Source of the DNA: Mycolicibacterium moriokaense
GTDB lineage: Bacteria > Actinomycetota > Actinomycetes > Mycobacteriales > Mycobacteriaceae
Assembly: GCF_003347205.1 (NCBI RefSeq)
Contig: NZ_QQBJ01000016.1
Span: 1 to 64,000 of the forward strand
Length of the DNA: 64,000 nucleotides
Reading direction: 5' to 3'
The translations under genes were made by a program, and so were the position numbers. Of the stretch, positions 25,873-40,238 are shown piece after piece (positions within the stretch are counted from its first letter, which is position 1; the number at the start of each line of letters is the position of its first letter). A model generated the notes under the pieces. The model did not search any database. It saw nothing but the letters and a program-made list of their open reading frames with translations, and had not been told where the DNA came from.

Positions 25873-26328
25873 ATGTCATCGCGTCCGAAGATCATGGCGG
25901 TGCAGGGTGCCGCCGTGTTGGTGGCCGCCGCATTCCTGGTGTTCGGCGTGCTCGGGTTCATCCCCGGTGTGACGGCCGACTACGGGTTGCTGCAATGGGC
26001 GGGAAGCCATTCCGGCGCGCAGCTGTTCGGCGTCTTCGCGGTGACCGGGCTGCTGAACCTGGTCCACATGACGTTCGGCGTCGTCGGTCTGGCCATGGCA
26101 CGCAGCTACGCGATGGCGCGCGCGTACTTCCTTCTCGGCGGCCTCGCCTATCTGGGGCTGTGGCTCTACGGTTTCCTCATCGACCTCGGCAGCGCGGCCA
26201 ACGTCGTGTCCGTCAACAACGCCGACAACTGGCTGCACTTCACGCTGGGGGTGGTGATGCTGCTGCTGGGCGTGACGCTGGCCGGCCAACACGACCCGAC
26301 GAAACGCCGCCCGAAGGTCGACGCCTGA
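25873..26328 (+). CDS. DUF4383 membrane protein
   Basis: 151 residues, four hydrophobic segments (about 10-30, 52-70, 78-102, 122-140) with 'NLVHMTFGVVGLAMAR' and 'NNADNWLHFTLGVVMLLLG', the repeated 'N-x-x-H-x-x-x-G' pattern that defines the DUF4383 family. Function unknown; members are small integral membrane proteins common in actinobacteria. GGGAGGCGAAGTC precedes the ATG. It converges with ppx, whose stop lies six bases away. Confidence 0.82.
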   Translation: MSSRPKIMAVQGAAVLVAAAFLVFGVLGFIPGVTADYGLLQWAGSHSGAQLFGVFAVTGLLNLVHMTFGVVGLAMARSYAMARAYFLLGGLAYLGLWLYGFLIDLGSAANVVSVNNADNWLHFTLGVVMLLLGVTLAGQHDPTKRRPKVDA

Positions 26329-26334
26329 GCGCTC

Positions 26335-27273
26335 CTAGGCGATCGACAGCGCGATCCCGTCGAGGATGTCGTGCTCGCTGACCACCAGTTCGCCGATCCC
26401 GGCCCGGCTGCCGAGCGCGTCGGCAAGCTCCTCGACAATGATGGCGCCGCCGCCGATCACGTCGACGCGCCCTTCGTGCATGGGCCCCAGCGCCGCTCGC
26501 TGGTCGTGGCTCATGCCGATGATCTGTTCACACACCGGCAGCAACTCGCCGAATGTCACGCGGGACAGGTGAATCGCGGCCGGGTCGTAGGTCGACATGC
26601 CCTGCGCCAGCGCGGCCAGGGTCGTCATCGTCCCTGCCACACCCACCCAGGTGCGGGCCCGCTCGACGGGCACCACCCTCAGCGCCTCCCCCAGCCGTTC
26701 GCGCACCACCTGGCGCGCGGCCGCCACCTGGGCCGCCGTCGGCGGGTCGGAGTGCAGGCAGCGTTCGGTCAGCCGCACGCAGCCGACGTCTGCCGAATAG
26801 CCCGCCTCCATCTCCGTGTCGCCCAGCACCACTTCGGTCGACCCGCCGCCGAGGTCGACCACGACGAAAGGGGCCGCGGCGCTGTTCAATTCGTAGACCG
26901 CACCGTGGAATGACAGCCTGGCCTCCTCGTCACCGCTGATCACCTCCGCGACCGCGCCGGACACCACGGCGCCGAGCACTTCGGACGTCATGGCGAAGAA
27001 GTCGTCCCGGTTGCCCGCGTCACGGGTCGCCGACGTCGCCACCATGCGCACCCGCGAAACGTCATGGCGCCGCAACAGTTCGGCGTAGGCGGTCAATGCC
27101 ACCCTGGTGCGCTCGATCGCATCGGGTGCGAACTGGCCCGTCGCGTCGACGCCCTGGCCCAACCGCACGATCCGCATCTCGCGGTGCACGTCGACCAGGG
27201 CGCCGTCGACCAATTCGGCGATCAGCAGCCTGATCGAGTTGGTGCCGCAGTCGATGGCGGCAACGCGGTTCAC
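26335..27273 (-). CDS. ppx: Exopolyphosphatase / pppGpp phosphohydrolase (Ppx/GppA family)
   Basis: 312 residues from the GTG that overlaps the stop of the DUF501 gene (GTGA) and has GGAGGT nine bases upstream. ASKHA-fold motifs: 'AAIDCGTNSIRLLI', 'VVVDLGGGSTEVVLG', and a late 'VDVIGGGAIIVEELADAL'. Members hydrolyse polyphosphate or the pentaphosphate alarmone. It is a short (about 310-residue), two-domain form like the M. tuberculosis homologue Rv1026. It ends the eno-ftsB-DUF501-ppx cluster. Which activity dominates cannot be read from sequence. Confidence 0.9.
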   Translation of the reverse strand: MNRVAAIDCGTNSIRLLIAELVDGALVDVHREMRIVRLGQGVDATGQFAPDAIERTRVALTAYAELLRRHDVSRVRMVATSATRDAGNRDDFFAMTSEVLGAVVSGAVAEVISGDEEARLSFHGAVYELNSAAAPFVVVDLGGGSTEVVLGDTEMEAGYSADVGCVRLTERCLHSDPPTAAQVAAARQVVRERLGEALRVVPVERARTWVGVAGTMTTLAALAQGMSTYDPAAIHLSRVTFGELLPVCEQIIGMSHDQRAALGPMHEGRVDVIGGGAIIVEELADALGSRAGIGELVVSEHDILDGIALSIA

Positions 27274-27764
27274 GATGTCCACACCTCCACATCCAGGATG
27301 CCCGCCATCGGCGGTTCGGCTGCCAGCAGGGCCAGTGCCTCGTCGCCCAGCGGGTTCACCCCCGGGCCTTTCGCCAGCGAGTGCGCGATCAGCACGTGCA
27401 GGCATTTGACGCGGTCGGGCATGCCTCCGCCAGAGAACGTGGTGCCCAGCGACTCGATCGCGTCGCGCTCGGCCAGATACGACTCGTGCGCGCTGCGGTA
27501 CGCCGCCGCCAACTGCGGGTCGTCGCCCAGGCGCTCGGTCATCTCGCGCATCAGACCCGACGACTCGAGCCGGCTCGCCGCCGCCGTCAGCGTGGGGTGG
27601 GTCAGGTAGTACAGCGTCGGAAACGGTGTTCCGTCAGGCAATCTCGGGACGGTCTTGACGACGCCTGGTTCGCCGTTGGGGCAACGGTAGGCGATCTCCA
27701 GCACGCCACGGGGTTCGCGACCCAACTGCCGCGCGACGGCGTCGAGATCGGACTGCTCAACCAC
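27270..27764 (-). CDS. DUF501 family protein
   Basis: 164 residues from the GTG that overlaps the ftsB stop by eight bases. It begins 'QSDLDAVARQLGREPRGVLEIAYRCPNGEP' and contains 'TLYYLTHPTL' and 'GGMPDRVKCLHVLIAHSLA...NPLGDEAL', the Cys/His-containing blocks of the DUF501 family. Function unknown, but the gene is fused into the eno-ftsB-DUF501-ppx operon across actinobacteria, which suggests a conserved housekeeping role. The much longer open frame upstream runs through ftsB and is not used. Confidence 0.88.
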   Translation of the reverse strand: MVEQSDLDAVARQLGREPRGVLEIAYRCPNGEPGVVKTVPRLPDGTPFPTLYYLTHPTLTAAASRLESSGLMREMTERLGDDPQLAAAYRSAHESYLAERDAIESLGTTFSGGGMPDRVKCLHVLIAHSLAKGPGVNPLGDEALALLAAEPPMAGILDVEVWTS

Positions 27765-28464
27765 CGGGCGGAGGAACCGGCACAGCGGGAGGGACAGGCG
27801 CACCGGGGGCGACGGGAGGCGCGGTCGGGGCGACGTTGTGCGGGTCGTCGGCGATCGTGTGCCACAGCGACGTGTACCAGGGTTGGCCTGCCCGCGCCTT
27901 CTTGACGTCCTGAACCGGGTCACTGCTGGGCGGTATCGCGCCAGGAGGCAGCTGCACCTGATACGGAATGTCGCCGGGCTTGACGAAGCCCAGCCGCTCG
28001 CGCGCCTGCGCTGCGATGTAAACGGGGTCAGCCAGTTTCGCCTTCTGCTCCTCGAGGTCGGCGATCTCGGTGCGCAGCCTGTCCTCGCTGGCGGCCAGCT
28101 GCTTCATCTCGGTGCGCTGCGCGAAATACGTCCGCACCGGACCGGCGATCGTCAGCGTCAACACGCACACCACCGCCGCCAGGATCGCCGCCCGTCGTGC
28201 CGCCGAACCCAGCCGCTGTTCGGACTGCTGCTCGGCCGCCTCGGCGATGGACCTGCGGATGGAGTCGACGGGCGCCGGCTCGTCGAGCTGTTCGTCGGGC
28301 GGCGGCTGGGGTCGCGGGACAGCCTTGCGGGGCTCGCGTCGCGCCGCGGAACCCGACTGCGGACGGCCCCGCGCCGAGCCACCCGACTTTCCCGACTTGC
28401 TTGTCTTGGCCGGTCGGGAAGCCGGGGACCGCCGCTTGGGATCGGGCCGTTTCGCTTCGGGCAC
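27757..28464 (-). CDS. ftsB: Septum formation initiator, FtsB/DivIC family
   Basis: 235 residues. A long basic, Pro/Ser-rich cytoplasmic N-terminus (residues 1-90), one membrane helix (about 92-112), then a coiled coil ('QRTEMKQLAASEDRLRTEIADLEEQKAKLADP') and the conserved 'VYIAAQARERLGFVKPGDI' region, ending in a Pro-rich tail. FtsB with FtsL and FtsQ forms the divisome bridge. Mycobacterial members carry such N-terminal extensions. GTG start three bases past the eno stop. Confidence 0.88.
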   Translation of the reverse strand: MPEAKRPDPKRRSPASRPAKTSKSGKSGGSARGRPQSGSAARREPRKAVPRPQPPPDEQLDEPAPVDSIRRSIAEAAEQQSEQRLGSAARRAAILAAVVCVLTLTIAGPVRTYFAQRTEMKQLAASEDRLRTEIADLEEQKAKLADPVYIAAQARERLGFVKPGDIPYQVQLPPGAIPPSSDPVQDVKKARAGQPWYTSLWHTIADDPHNVAPTAPPVAPGAPVPPAVPVPPPGG

Positions 28465-28467
28465 AGG

Positions 28468-29829
<1,362 letters not shown>

Positions 29830-30561
29830 TTAAAGGGGGTGGCCGTCGGCGTAGGCGGTCGCCCAGTCCCGCACGGTGCGGGCGTACTGGTCGGACAGGT
29901 TGTAGGCGCGCAATGCGTTCATCCAGCCCCGCGGCGTGGACAGATCCTTGCCGCGCCAGCACAGATAGCCTGCCGCCGACAGCGCCGCGTCGTCGAAGTT
30001 GTCCGGGTTGACCTTGCCGTCGTTGTTGGCGTCGACGCCGTAGAGCCGCCAGGTCTCGGGGATGAACTGCATGGGGCCCATCGCGCGATCCAGGCCGGGG
30101 TCGCCGTCGAGCAGGCCTGAATCGCTGTCGACGATCTCGAGGTTGCCCATGGTGCCGTCCAGTCGCACTCCCCGGATGGACGGCGTGACGTCGCCGTCGG
30201 GCCCGATGGTCGCGCCGCGGTAGGTGCCGTGGTGGCTTTCCACCATCCCGATGCCGGCCAGCGTCGGCCAGGTCAGATGGCAGTTGGGGTTCTCCACCTC
30301 GGCGACCCTGGCCGCGTACGCGTAGGCCTCCAGCGCCCCGGTCGGGATGCCGAGCGCCGGCGCGCGTTCCGCCGCCCAATCGCGCAGTTGGTCAGCGGGC
30401 CTGCCCTTGGCGTGGGTGTCGATGGCCGGAACCGGGTCGCCCGCCGGGGGCGGTACGCCTTCCGGGATCGGGGTGCCGAGCTGCCATGAGCAGCTGGAAG
30501 CCATCAGCAGCGCTGTCGCGGCTATCACCACGACAGCCCGCAGCCAAAGCACTGGCGACAC
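29830..30561 (-). CDS. lpqU: Lytic transglycosylase lipoprotein, LpqU type
   Basis: 243 residues from the GTG preceded by GAGGAG four to five bases upstream (the frame could open ten codons earlier at TTG). The signal ends in a lipobox-like ASSC. The domain has 'LAGIGMVESHHGTYRG' with the catalytic Glu, 'DRAMGPMQFIPETWRLYG' and 'ALSAAGYLCW', typical of membrane-bound lytic transglycosylases of the MltB type that cleave peptidoglycan glycan strands. In M. tuberculosis lpqU also neighbours eno and mazG. Located 78 bases upstream of eno. Confidence 0.87.
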   Translation of the reverse strand: MSPVLWLRAVVVIAATALLMASSCSWQLGTPIPEGVPPPAGDPVPAIDTHAKGRPADQLRDWAAERAPALGIPTGALEAYAYAARVAEVENPNCHLTWPTLAGIGMVESHHGTYRGATIGPDGDVTPSIRGVRLDGTMGNLEIVDSDSGLLDGDPGLDRAMGPMQFIPETWRLYGVDANNDGKVNPDNFDDAALSAAGYLCWRGKDLSTPRGWMNALRAYNLSDQYARTVRDWATAYADGHPL

Positions 30562-30666
30562 CGGACTCCTCAAACACCCCTGCGATTCCAATCCATCGTC
30601 CCACGGCTCGCGGAGTGCTCGTGGGACCCGCGCATCCTTTGCGAACTAAGGACAGGCAAACAATAT

Positions 30667-30693
30667 TTAGGTGTGCCTACCCTCGCTAGGCTA
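30667..30693 (+). promoter_or_regulatory. IdeR-type iron box(es) before efeO
   Basis: TTAGGTGTGCCTACCCTCG (30667-30685) matches 13 of 19 positions of the IdeR/DtxR consensus TTAGGTTAGGCTAACCTAA. A second, weaker, overlapping half (GCTAGGCTAA to 30693) fits the usual paired binding by IdeR. Located 40-65 bases before the efeO ATG. Predicts repression by iron. Confidence 0.65.
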
Positions 30694-30733
30694 AAACGTT
30701 GTAGGGTTCACGCGTCAACTACGAGGAGGCTCA

Positions 30734-31663
30734 ATGAAACTGCATCTCACCTGGCCCTTGTCGATTGTGGCCGCGGCCGTGGTCCTTGCCGGCTGCTCCA
30801 GCGGAGCGTCGGGCAGCACCGAAGAGAGCAGTGCCTCCGGTTCCGCCGACGAGACGTCGGCGGCGGCCGCGGCCACACCGAGCCCCGAACTGCAGAAGGC
30901 GGCCGACGACTACAAGGCGTACACGGTCGCCCAGTCCGACGAGCTCGTCAAGGTGGTCAAGGTGTTCACCGACGCCGTGCGGGCAGGCAACCTGAAGGCC
31001 GCGCAGGACGCGTTCGCGCCGTCGCGCCAGCCGTGGGAGCGCATCGAACCGATCGCGGAGTTGGTCGAGGACACCGATGCCAAGACCGACTCCCGCGTCG
31101 ACGACTTCGCCAGCGCCGACGACCCCGCCTTCACCGGCTGGCACCGCCTGGAGTACCTGCTGTTCGAGAAGAACACCACCGACGGTGGCGCGCAGTTCGC
31201 CGACCAACTCGACGCCGACATCGCCAACCTGCACAAGCAGCTCCCCGGCGTCGAGGTGAAGCCGATCGACGTCGCCAACGGGGCCGCCGAGCTGATCGAA
31301 GAGGTGTCCGAGGGCAAGCTCACCGGCGAGGAGGATCGCTACTCCAAGACCGACCTGTGGGATTTCGACGCCAACCTGCAGGGATCGCAGGTCGCCGTCG
31401 ACAAGCTGAGCGGGCCGCTGGAGAAGGCCGACGCTGAGCTGCTCGGCAAGATCTCGGCCGGCTTCTCGCAGCTGTTCGACACGATGCGGCCGCTGCGCCA
31501 GGGCGACGGCTGGGTGAACTACTGCATCCAGAACAGCGAGTTCCCGTCGCCGCGGTGCCCGTCGGTGACCGTGCCGCCGGAGACCGTCGACGCCCTGAAG
31601 GCGCAGCTGGCCGGGCTGTCGGAGAACCTGTCCCAGATCGCCGGAGCCCTGAAGCTGCAGTGA
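30734..31663 (+). CDS. efeO: EfeO-type iron-uptake lipoprotein (M75 / imelysin-like)
   Basis: 309 residues. Signal peptide with lipobox VLAGC (Cys21), a Ser/Ala-rich linker, then the EfeO M75 domain with 'APSRQPWERIEPIAEL' and the metal-site HxxE motif 'GWHRLEYLLF' (His137, Glu140). The protein lacks the N-terminal cupredoxin domain of E. coli EfeO. It should act outside the membrane in ferrous or haem iron uptake with EfeB. GAGGAGG precedes the ATG. Stop overlaps the GTG of efeB. No efeU permease is adjacent. Confidence 0.88.
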   Translation: MKLHLTWPLSIVAAAVVLAGCSSGASGSTEESSASGSADETSAAAAATPSPELQKAADDYKAYTVAQSDELVKVVKVFTDAVRAGNLKAAQDAFAPSRQPWERIEPIAELVEDTDAKTDSRVDDFASADDPAFTGWHRLEYLLFEKNTTDGGAQFADQLDADIANLHKQLPGVEVKPIDVANGAAELIEEVSEGKLTGEEDRYSKTDLWDFDANLQGSQVAVDKLSGPLEKADAELLGKISAGFSQLFDTMRPLRQGDGWVNYCIQNSEFPSPRCPSVTVPPETVDALKAQLAGLSENLSQIAGALKLQ

Positions 31664-32919
31664 TCGAACGGCCACCAAGAACGGGGATCTCGCGCCGCGG
31701 CTTCGTCGCCGGGGCGCTGGGAACCGGTGCCGCGGTGGGGGCGGGCGCGGCGCTGGCAGGGTGTTCCTCACCCCAGCCGGCGGTGCCGCCCGTCCCGCAG
31801 CCGGTGTTCGTCCCGTTCGAGGGGGCTCATCAGGCAGGCATCACCACGCTCCCGATCCCCGATCAGGGCTTGATCGCGTCGTTCAACGTGCACGCGCGCG
31901 ACCGGCACGGGCTGACGCGCATGCTGCGCGAACTCACCGACGAGATCCGGGTGCTGATGGCGGGCAATCCGCCGCAGACGCGGGACCCGGCCTACCCGCC
32001 CGTCGACTCCGGTCTGCTCGGCGACAAGCCGCCGCCGGACAACCTGTCGGTGCTGCTGGGGGTTGGCGCGTCATTGTTCGACGGGCGATTCGGGTTGGCC
32101 GATCGCAAACCCGGAGAACTGGTCGAGATGCCGTTTCTGGCCAACGACCGGCTGGATCCCAAGCTGTCCCACGGCGATATCTCCATCATCCTCGAGGCCG
32201 GGCACAGCGACACCGTCCAGTTCGCGTTGCGCCAGCTGATGCGCCGCACCCGCCGACACCTGACGCTGCGATGGATGCTCGACGGGTACGCCCGCGGTAT
32301 CGGGGCCGGCCGGACGGAAGCGGCGACACCGCGAAACCTCTTGGGCTTCAAGGATGGAACGGCCAACCCCGACGTCAGCGACGACGCGCTGATGGACCGC
32401 CACATCTGGGTGCAGCCCGGCGACGGCGAGCCCGACTGGGCGGTGGGCGGCTCGTATCAGGCCGTGCGCATCATCCGGATGTTCGTCGAGTTCTGGGACC
32501 GCACCCGCCTCGCGGAGCAGGAGGCGCTGATCGGCCGCAAGAAGGTCAGCGGCGCGCCATTGGGGATGAGCGACGAGTTCGCCGACCCCGACTATGCAGA
32601 AGACCCTGACGGCAAGCGCATCCCGCTGCACGCGCACATTCGACTGGCGAACCCGCGCACCACCGAGAGCGAACAGCACCTGATCCTGCGACGGGGATTC
32701 AACTACTCGCGGGGGTTCGACCGCGCGGGCCGCCTCGATCAGGGCCTGGCCTTCATCGCCTACCAGCGCAGCCTGCAGCGGGGCTTCCTCGCCATACAGA
32801 GCCGGCTCACCGGCGAACCGCTGGAGGAGTACATCTTGCCGGTGGGCGGCGGCTTCTTCTTCGTGCTGCCCGGCGTCACCGGCGCCGACCGCTTCCTCGG
32901 CGACCAACTCATCGACTGA
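31660..32919 (+). CDS. efeB: EfeB, Tat-exported DyP-type haem peroxidase
   Basis: 419 residues. N-terminus 'GISRRGFVAGALGTGAAVGA' is a twin-arginine signal and ends in 'LAGCSS', a lipobox, so it is probably a Tat-exported lipoprotein. DyP motif 'GFKDGTANP' (GxxDG, from residue ~229) and the proximal-haem region 'HAHIRLANPR' (His326) are intact. EfeB peroxidases oxidise Fe2+ or remove iron from haem in the EfeUOB system. GTG start overlaps the efeO stop (GTGA), so the two are translationally coupled and under the same iron box. Confidence 0.92.
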   Translation: MIERPPRTGISRRGFVAGALGTGAAVGAGAALAGCSSPQPAVPPVPQPVFVPFEGAHQAGITTLPIPDQGLIASFNVHARDRHGLTRMLRELTDEIRVLMAGNPPQTRDPAYPPVDSGLLGDKPPPDNLSVLLGVGASLFDGRFGLADRKPGELVEMPFLANDRLDPKLSHGDISIILEAGHSDTVQFALRQLMRRTRRHLTLRWMLDGYARGIGAGRTEAATPRNLLGFKDGTANPDVSDDALMDRHIWVQPGDGEPDWAVGGSYQAVRIIRMFVEFWDRTRLAEQEALIGRKKVSGAPLGMSDEFADPDYAEDPDGKRIPLHAHIRLANPRTTESEQHLILRRGFNYSRGFDRAGRLDQGLAFIAYQRSLQRGFLAIQSRLTGEPLEEYILPVGGGFFFVLPGVTGADRFLGDQLID

Positions 32920-32955
32920 CTCGGCGCCTGGCGGGTCCGTGCCCGCTGCGCGGAA

Positions 32956-34025
32956 CTATGCAGACTCTTCGACGGGGTCGGACTCGTCGGCGGGAGCTTC
33001 GGCGACGGACTCGTCGGCGGGAGCTTCGGCGACCGGCGACTCTTCGACGACCGGCGACTCTTCGACGGGCTCCTCGTCGACGGACTCCGGCTCCTCGTCA
33101 GCCGACGGCCAGAACGCCCGCCACTCCTCCTCGGATATGGTGCCGAGCGACGCGATGTCGAGCTCCTCGGGCACATCCTCGCCGCGGCGGTCGGCGGCGA
33201 CTGCCCTTTCCACCGCACGCACGGTGTCCATGAACTCCAAAACCGCTGCCCGTAAACCGTTTTCCGCATCGCCGTCGGTCGAAACCGACACGGCGGTGAT
33301 CGACACAGGCACCAAATCCGATGGCAGCCCCGCGGCGTTCACGCGATCGATCACCTTCTGCGCCAACGCCAACGAGGGCTGACCGGTCGGCACGTCATCC
33401 ATGGTCGACCGACGACTCTTCTCGGCCGCCTTGCGCTCTTCCCATTGCGCCAGCTGGTCATCCAGCGATATCGGCTCACCGGCAAGCACCGCGGGCACCC
33501 GATTGCCCAGCTTGCGCAGCAGCGAATCGGCGACGTCGTCGATGGTGAACGGGTGCTGCGGCGCATCCTCGGCGATGCGGGCGTGGAACAACACCTGCAG
33601 CAGCACGTCGCCGAGTTCCTCCCGAAGCTCGTCGGCGTTGCCGCCGCGTACCGCGTCGAACAGCTCGTAGGTCTCCTCCAGCAGGAACCGCCGCAGCGAG
33701 TCGTGCGTCTGCTCGCCCTCCCACGGACCCGCCGTGCGCAGCTTGTCCATCATCGCGACCGCATCGACCAGCCGCTCGCCCGCCTGCGCGTCCGGGGCGC
33801 TGATCAGCCGGTCCCCCGCGGCCAGCCGCGTCTGCACTGCGGGGTGGTCGCGATCCGACGACAACAGCACCGGCGCGTCGTCGCCTTCATACGCCGGCCG
33901 CGCCGACGGCAGCGACCACGGCACCTTGACCGGCATCTCTTCGGTGTACTGGACGTCGCCGGCGAGCAGTTCCATCGCCTCGACGGGAATCAACGAAGGT
34001 CGGCGCGGATCGACCAGAACAACAG

Positions 34026-34029
<4 letters not shown>
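32956..34029 (-). CDS. mazG: MazG-family nucleoside triphosphate pyrophosphohydrolase
   Basis: 357 residues. One MazG domain with '[31 protein letters not shown]' and '[22 protein letters not shown]', the EExxE and ExxD Mg2+ ligands. An N-terminal mycobacterial extension of about 85 residues precedes it. The C-terminal ~45 residues are an acidic Glu/Ala/Pro/Ser tail with repeats of 'VEESPV' and 'AEAPADES'. MazG cleans oxidised or non-canonical dNTPs such as 5-OH-dCTP in mycobacteria. Its ATG overlaps the mfd stop (ATGA), so the two repair genes are coupled. Confidence 0.92.
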
Positions 34030-37763
<3,734 letters not shown>

Positions 37764-37837
37764 GATGATTCCATCCTAGGCGCAGGCGATTTCGGCGCGC
37801 TTAGTCACGCTCAGGGCGACCGAGCGCGCCGAAATCC

Positions 37838-38482
37838 CTACTCGTCGAGCAGTTGCGGATCGTCCTCGAGATGCATCAGCCCGTTCCAGCACAGGTTGAC
37901 CAGATGGGCGGCCACCACTTCCTTCTTCGGCTCCCGCACGTCGAGCCACCACTGCGCCGTCATCGACACCGACCCGACGAGCGCCTGCGCGTACAGCGGC
38001 GCCATCTCGGGATCGAGGCCCCGGCGCTCGAAATCGCCTGCCAGGATCGACGACACCTGGTTGACGGCTTCGTTGAGCAGCGTCGAATACGTGCCTGAGG
38101 TGATGGCCGCGGGCGAATCGCGGATCAGGATGCGGAACCCGTCGGTGCGCTCGTCGACATAGGTCAGCAGCGCCAGCGCGACCCGCTCGATGCGCAGCCG
38201 GGACCGGTTGTTGGTGGTTCGGGTCAGCGACGACGTGATGCCGTCCAGCAGCGCCGACATCTCCCGGTCGACGACCACCGCGTACAGGCCCTCCTTGCCG
38301 CCGAAATGCTCGTAGACGACGGGCTTGGAGACGTTGGCCCGCTGCGCGATCTCCTCGATCGAGGTGCCCTCGTACCCGCGCTCGGCGAACAACGACCGGG
38401 CGATGTCGATGAGCTGGTGACGCCGCTCGGCGCCGGTCATCCGGGCCCGGGGTGCACGCAGTTCCTTGTCCGGTACTGCCAC
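37838..38482 (-). CDS. TetR-family transcriptional regulator (Rv1019-like)
   Basis: 214 residues from the GTG at 38482, preceded seven bases upstream by TAGGCT, a TANNNT -10, giving a leaderless transcript; an ATG ten codons earlier is the alternative. The N-terminal HTH reads 'AERRHQLIDIARSLFAERGYEGTSIEEIAQRANVSKPVVYEHFGGKEGLYAVVVDRE'; the rest is a helical ligand domain including 'MTAQWWLDVREPKKEVVAAHLVNLCWNGL'. It resembles the M. tuberculosis regulator between mfd and glmU. Its promoter abuts tRNA-Gln on the other strand. Confidence 0.9.
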   Translation of the reverse strand: MAVPDKELRAPRARMTGAERRHQLIDIARSLFAERGYEGTSIEEIAQRANVSKPVVYEHFGGKEGLYAVVVDREMSALLDGITSSLTRTTNNRSRLRIERVALALLTYVDERTDGFRILIRDSPAAITSGTYSTLLNEAVNQVSSILAGDFERRGLDPEMAPLYAQALVGSVSMTAQWWLDVREPKKEVVAAHLVNLCWNGLMHLEDDPQLLDE

Positions 38483-38526
38483 ACCTGTCAGCCTAGTTGC
38501 TTCGACTAGCATCACGAATTGATCAG

Positions 38527-38598
38527 TCCGTCGTGGTGTAATCGGCAGCACCTCTGATTTTGGTTCAGATAGTTCAGGTTCGAGTCCTGGCGACGGAG
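38527..38598 (+). tRNA. tRNA-Gln (anticodon TTG)
   Basis: 72-nt cloverleaf: acceptor TCCGTCG/CGACGGA, D-arm GGTGTAATCGGCAGCACC, anticodon stem TCTGA/TCAGA with loop TTTTGGT (anticodon TTG), T-arm TTCAGG..., ending CCTGG, discriminator G; CCA not encoded. It lies 29 bases before glmU, a position I recall from other mycobacteria. Confidence 0.92.
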
Positions 38599-38627
38599 CG
38601 AGCCGATGACTCGATGAGGACGAGCAC

Positions 38628-40136
38628 ATGACTGAGCACGGCCAAACTGCGGTCCTGGTGCTGGCCGCCGGAGCGGGCACCCGCATGCGCTCGGACATTC
38701 CGAAGGTGCTGCACACACTCGCGGGCCGCAGCATGCTGTCGCACGTGCTGCACTCGGTGGCCAAGGTCGCCCCGCACCACCTCGTCGTGCTGCTCGGCCA
38801 CGACCGCGAGCGCATCGCCCCGGCGGTGGCCGAACTGGCCGAGCGGCTGGGCCGCCCGATCGACGTCGCGGTGCAGGAGCAGCAGCACGGCACCGGACAC
38901 GCCGTCGGGTGCGGGCTGGCCGCGCTGCCCGCCGACCTCGCGGGCACCGTCGTCGTGGTGTCGGGCGACGTGCCTCTGCTGGACTCCGACACCCTGGCCG
39001 ACCTGATCGCCACCCACGGCGCCGAGACCGCCGCCGCGACGGTGTTGACGACGACGCTGCCCGACCCGACCGGCTACGGCCGCATCCTGCGCACCCAGGA
39101 CAGAGAGGTCATCGGCATCGTCGAGGAGGTCGACGCGACCCGCTCGCAGCGCGCCATCGGCGAGGTCAACGCCGGCGTCTACGCGTTCGACATCGAGGAG
39201 TTGCGCTCCGCGCTGGACCGGCTGCAGCCCCACAACGCGCAGCAGGAGCTCTACCTCACCGACGTCATCTCCATCATCCGGCAGGACGGCCGCGTGGTGC
39301 GCGCCCAGCACGTCGACGACGGCGCGCTGGTGGCGGGCATCAACGACCGGGTGCAGCTGTCCGACCTGGCCGCCGAGCTGAACCGGCGGATCGTGGCGGG
39401 CCACCAGCGCTCGGGCGTCACGGTCGTCGATCCGTCGACCACCTGGATCGACGTCGACGTCACCGTCGGCCGCGACACCATCATCGCGCCGGGCACCCAA
39501 CTGCTCGGCGCCACCCGCGTCGGCGGGCGCTGCGAGATCGGCCCGGACACCACGCTGACCGACGTCACCGTCGGCGACGGCGCCACAGTCGTTCGCACCC
39601 ACGGATCGGCCTCGGTGATCGGCGACGGCGCGACCGTCGGCCCGTTCACCTACCTGCGGCCCGGGACGGTGCTGGGCGACGTCGGCAAGCTCGGGGCGTT
39701 CGTCGAGACCAAGAACGCCTCCATCGGCGCGGGCACCAAGGTCCCGCATCTGACCTACGTCGGCGACGCGGACATCGGCGAGCACAGCAACATCGGCGCA
39801 TCGAGCGTCTTCGTCAACTACGACGGCGAGACCAAACGGCGCACCACCATCGGATCGCATGTGCGGACGGGCTCCGACACCATGTTCGTCGCACCCGTCA
39901 CCATCGGCGACGGCGCCTACACCGGGGCTGGCACCGTGGTGCGCGAGGACGTGCCGCCGGGCGCACTGGCCGTGTCGTCGGGCCCGCAGCGCAACATCGA
40001 GGGCTGGGTGCAGCGCAAGCGACCCGGGTCGGCGGCAGCGGCGGCCGCGGCGGCGGCACTGAGCAGCGACGGGGCGGCACCGGCGGGCGACGCCGGCAGC
40101 GAAGAGACGCACGGGGGCGACGACGAAACGACGTGA
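38628..40136 (+). CDS. glmU: Bifunctional GlcNAc-1-P uridyltransferase / GlcN-1-P acetyltransferase
   Basis: 502 residues. Uridyltransferase domain with '[20 protein letters not shown]', '[11 protein letters not shown]' and 'GYGRILR' (residues ~1-230), then a left-handed beta-helix acetyltransferase domain with '[10 protein letters not shown]', '[25 protein letters not shown]' and '[11 protein letters not shown]'. It makes UDP-GlcNAc for peptidoglycan and arabinogalactan linker synthesis. The C-terminus extends past the helix as a poly-Ala and Glu/Asp/Gly/Thr tail of about 40 residues, as in other mycobacteria. Followed by prs. Confidence 0.97.
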   Translation: MTEHGQTAVLVLAAGAGTRMRSDIPKVLHTLAGRSMLSHVLHSVAKVAPHHLVVLLGHDRERIAPAVAELAERLGRPIDVAVQEQQHGTGHAVGCGLAALPADLAGTVVVVSGDVPLLDSDTLADLIATHGAETAAATVLTTTLPDPTGYGRILRTQDREVIGIVEEVDATRSQRAIGEVNAGVYAFDIEELRSALDRLQPHNAQQELYLTDVISIIRQDGRVVRAQHVDDGALVAGINDRVQLSDLAAELNRRIVAGHQRSGVTVVDPSTTWIDVDVTVGRDTIIAPGTQLLGATRVGGRCEIGPDTTLTDVTVGDGATVVRTHGSASVIGDGATVGPFTYLRPGTVLGDVGKLGAFVETKNASIGAGTKVPHLTYVGDADIGEHSNIGASSVFVNYDGETKRRTTIGSHVRTGSDTMFVAPVTIGDGAYTGAGTVVREDVPPGALAVSSGPQRNIEGWVQRKRPGSAAAAAAAAALSSDGAAPAGDAGSEETHGGDDETT

Positions 40137-40238
40137 GCCGGTCGGTTTCCGTTCTTGTTCTGGCAACCCGGCCACGAGCGTGCAGCCGGGATACGTACGA
40201 TGAGGCCGATATCGATCCCCGACCGGCGAGGGCACACT

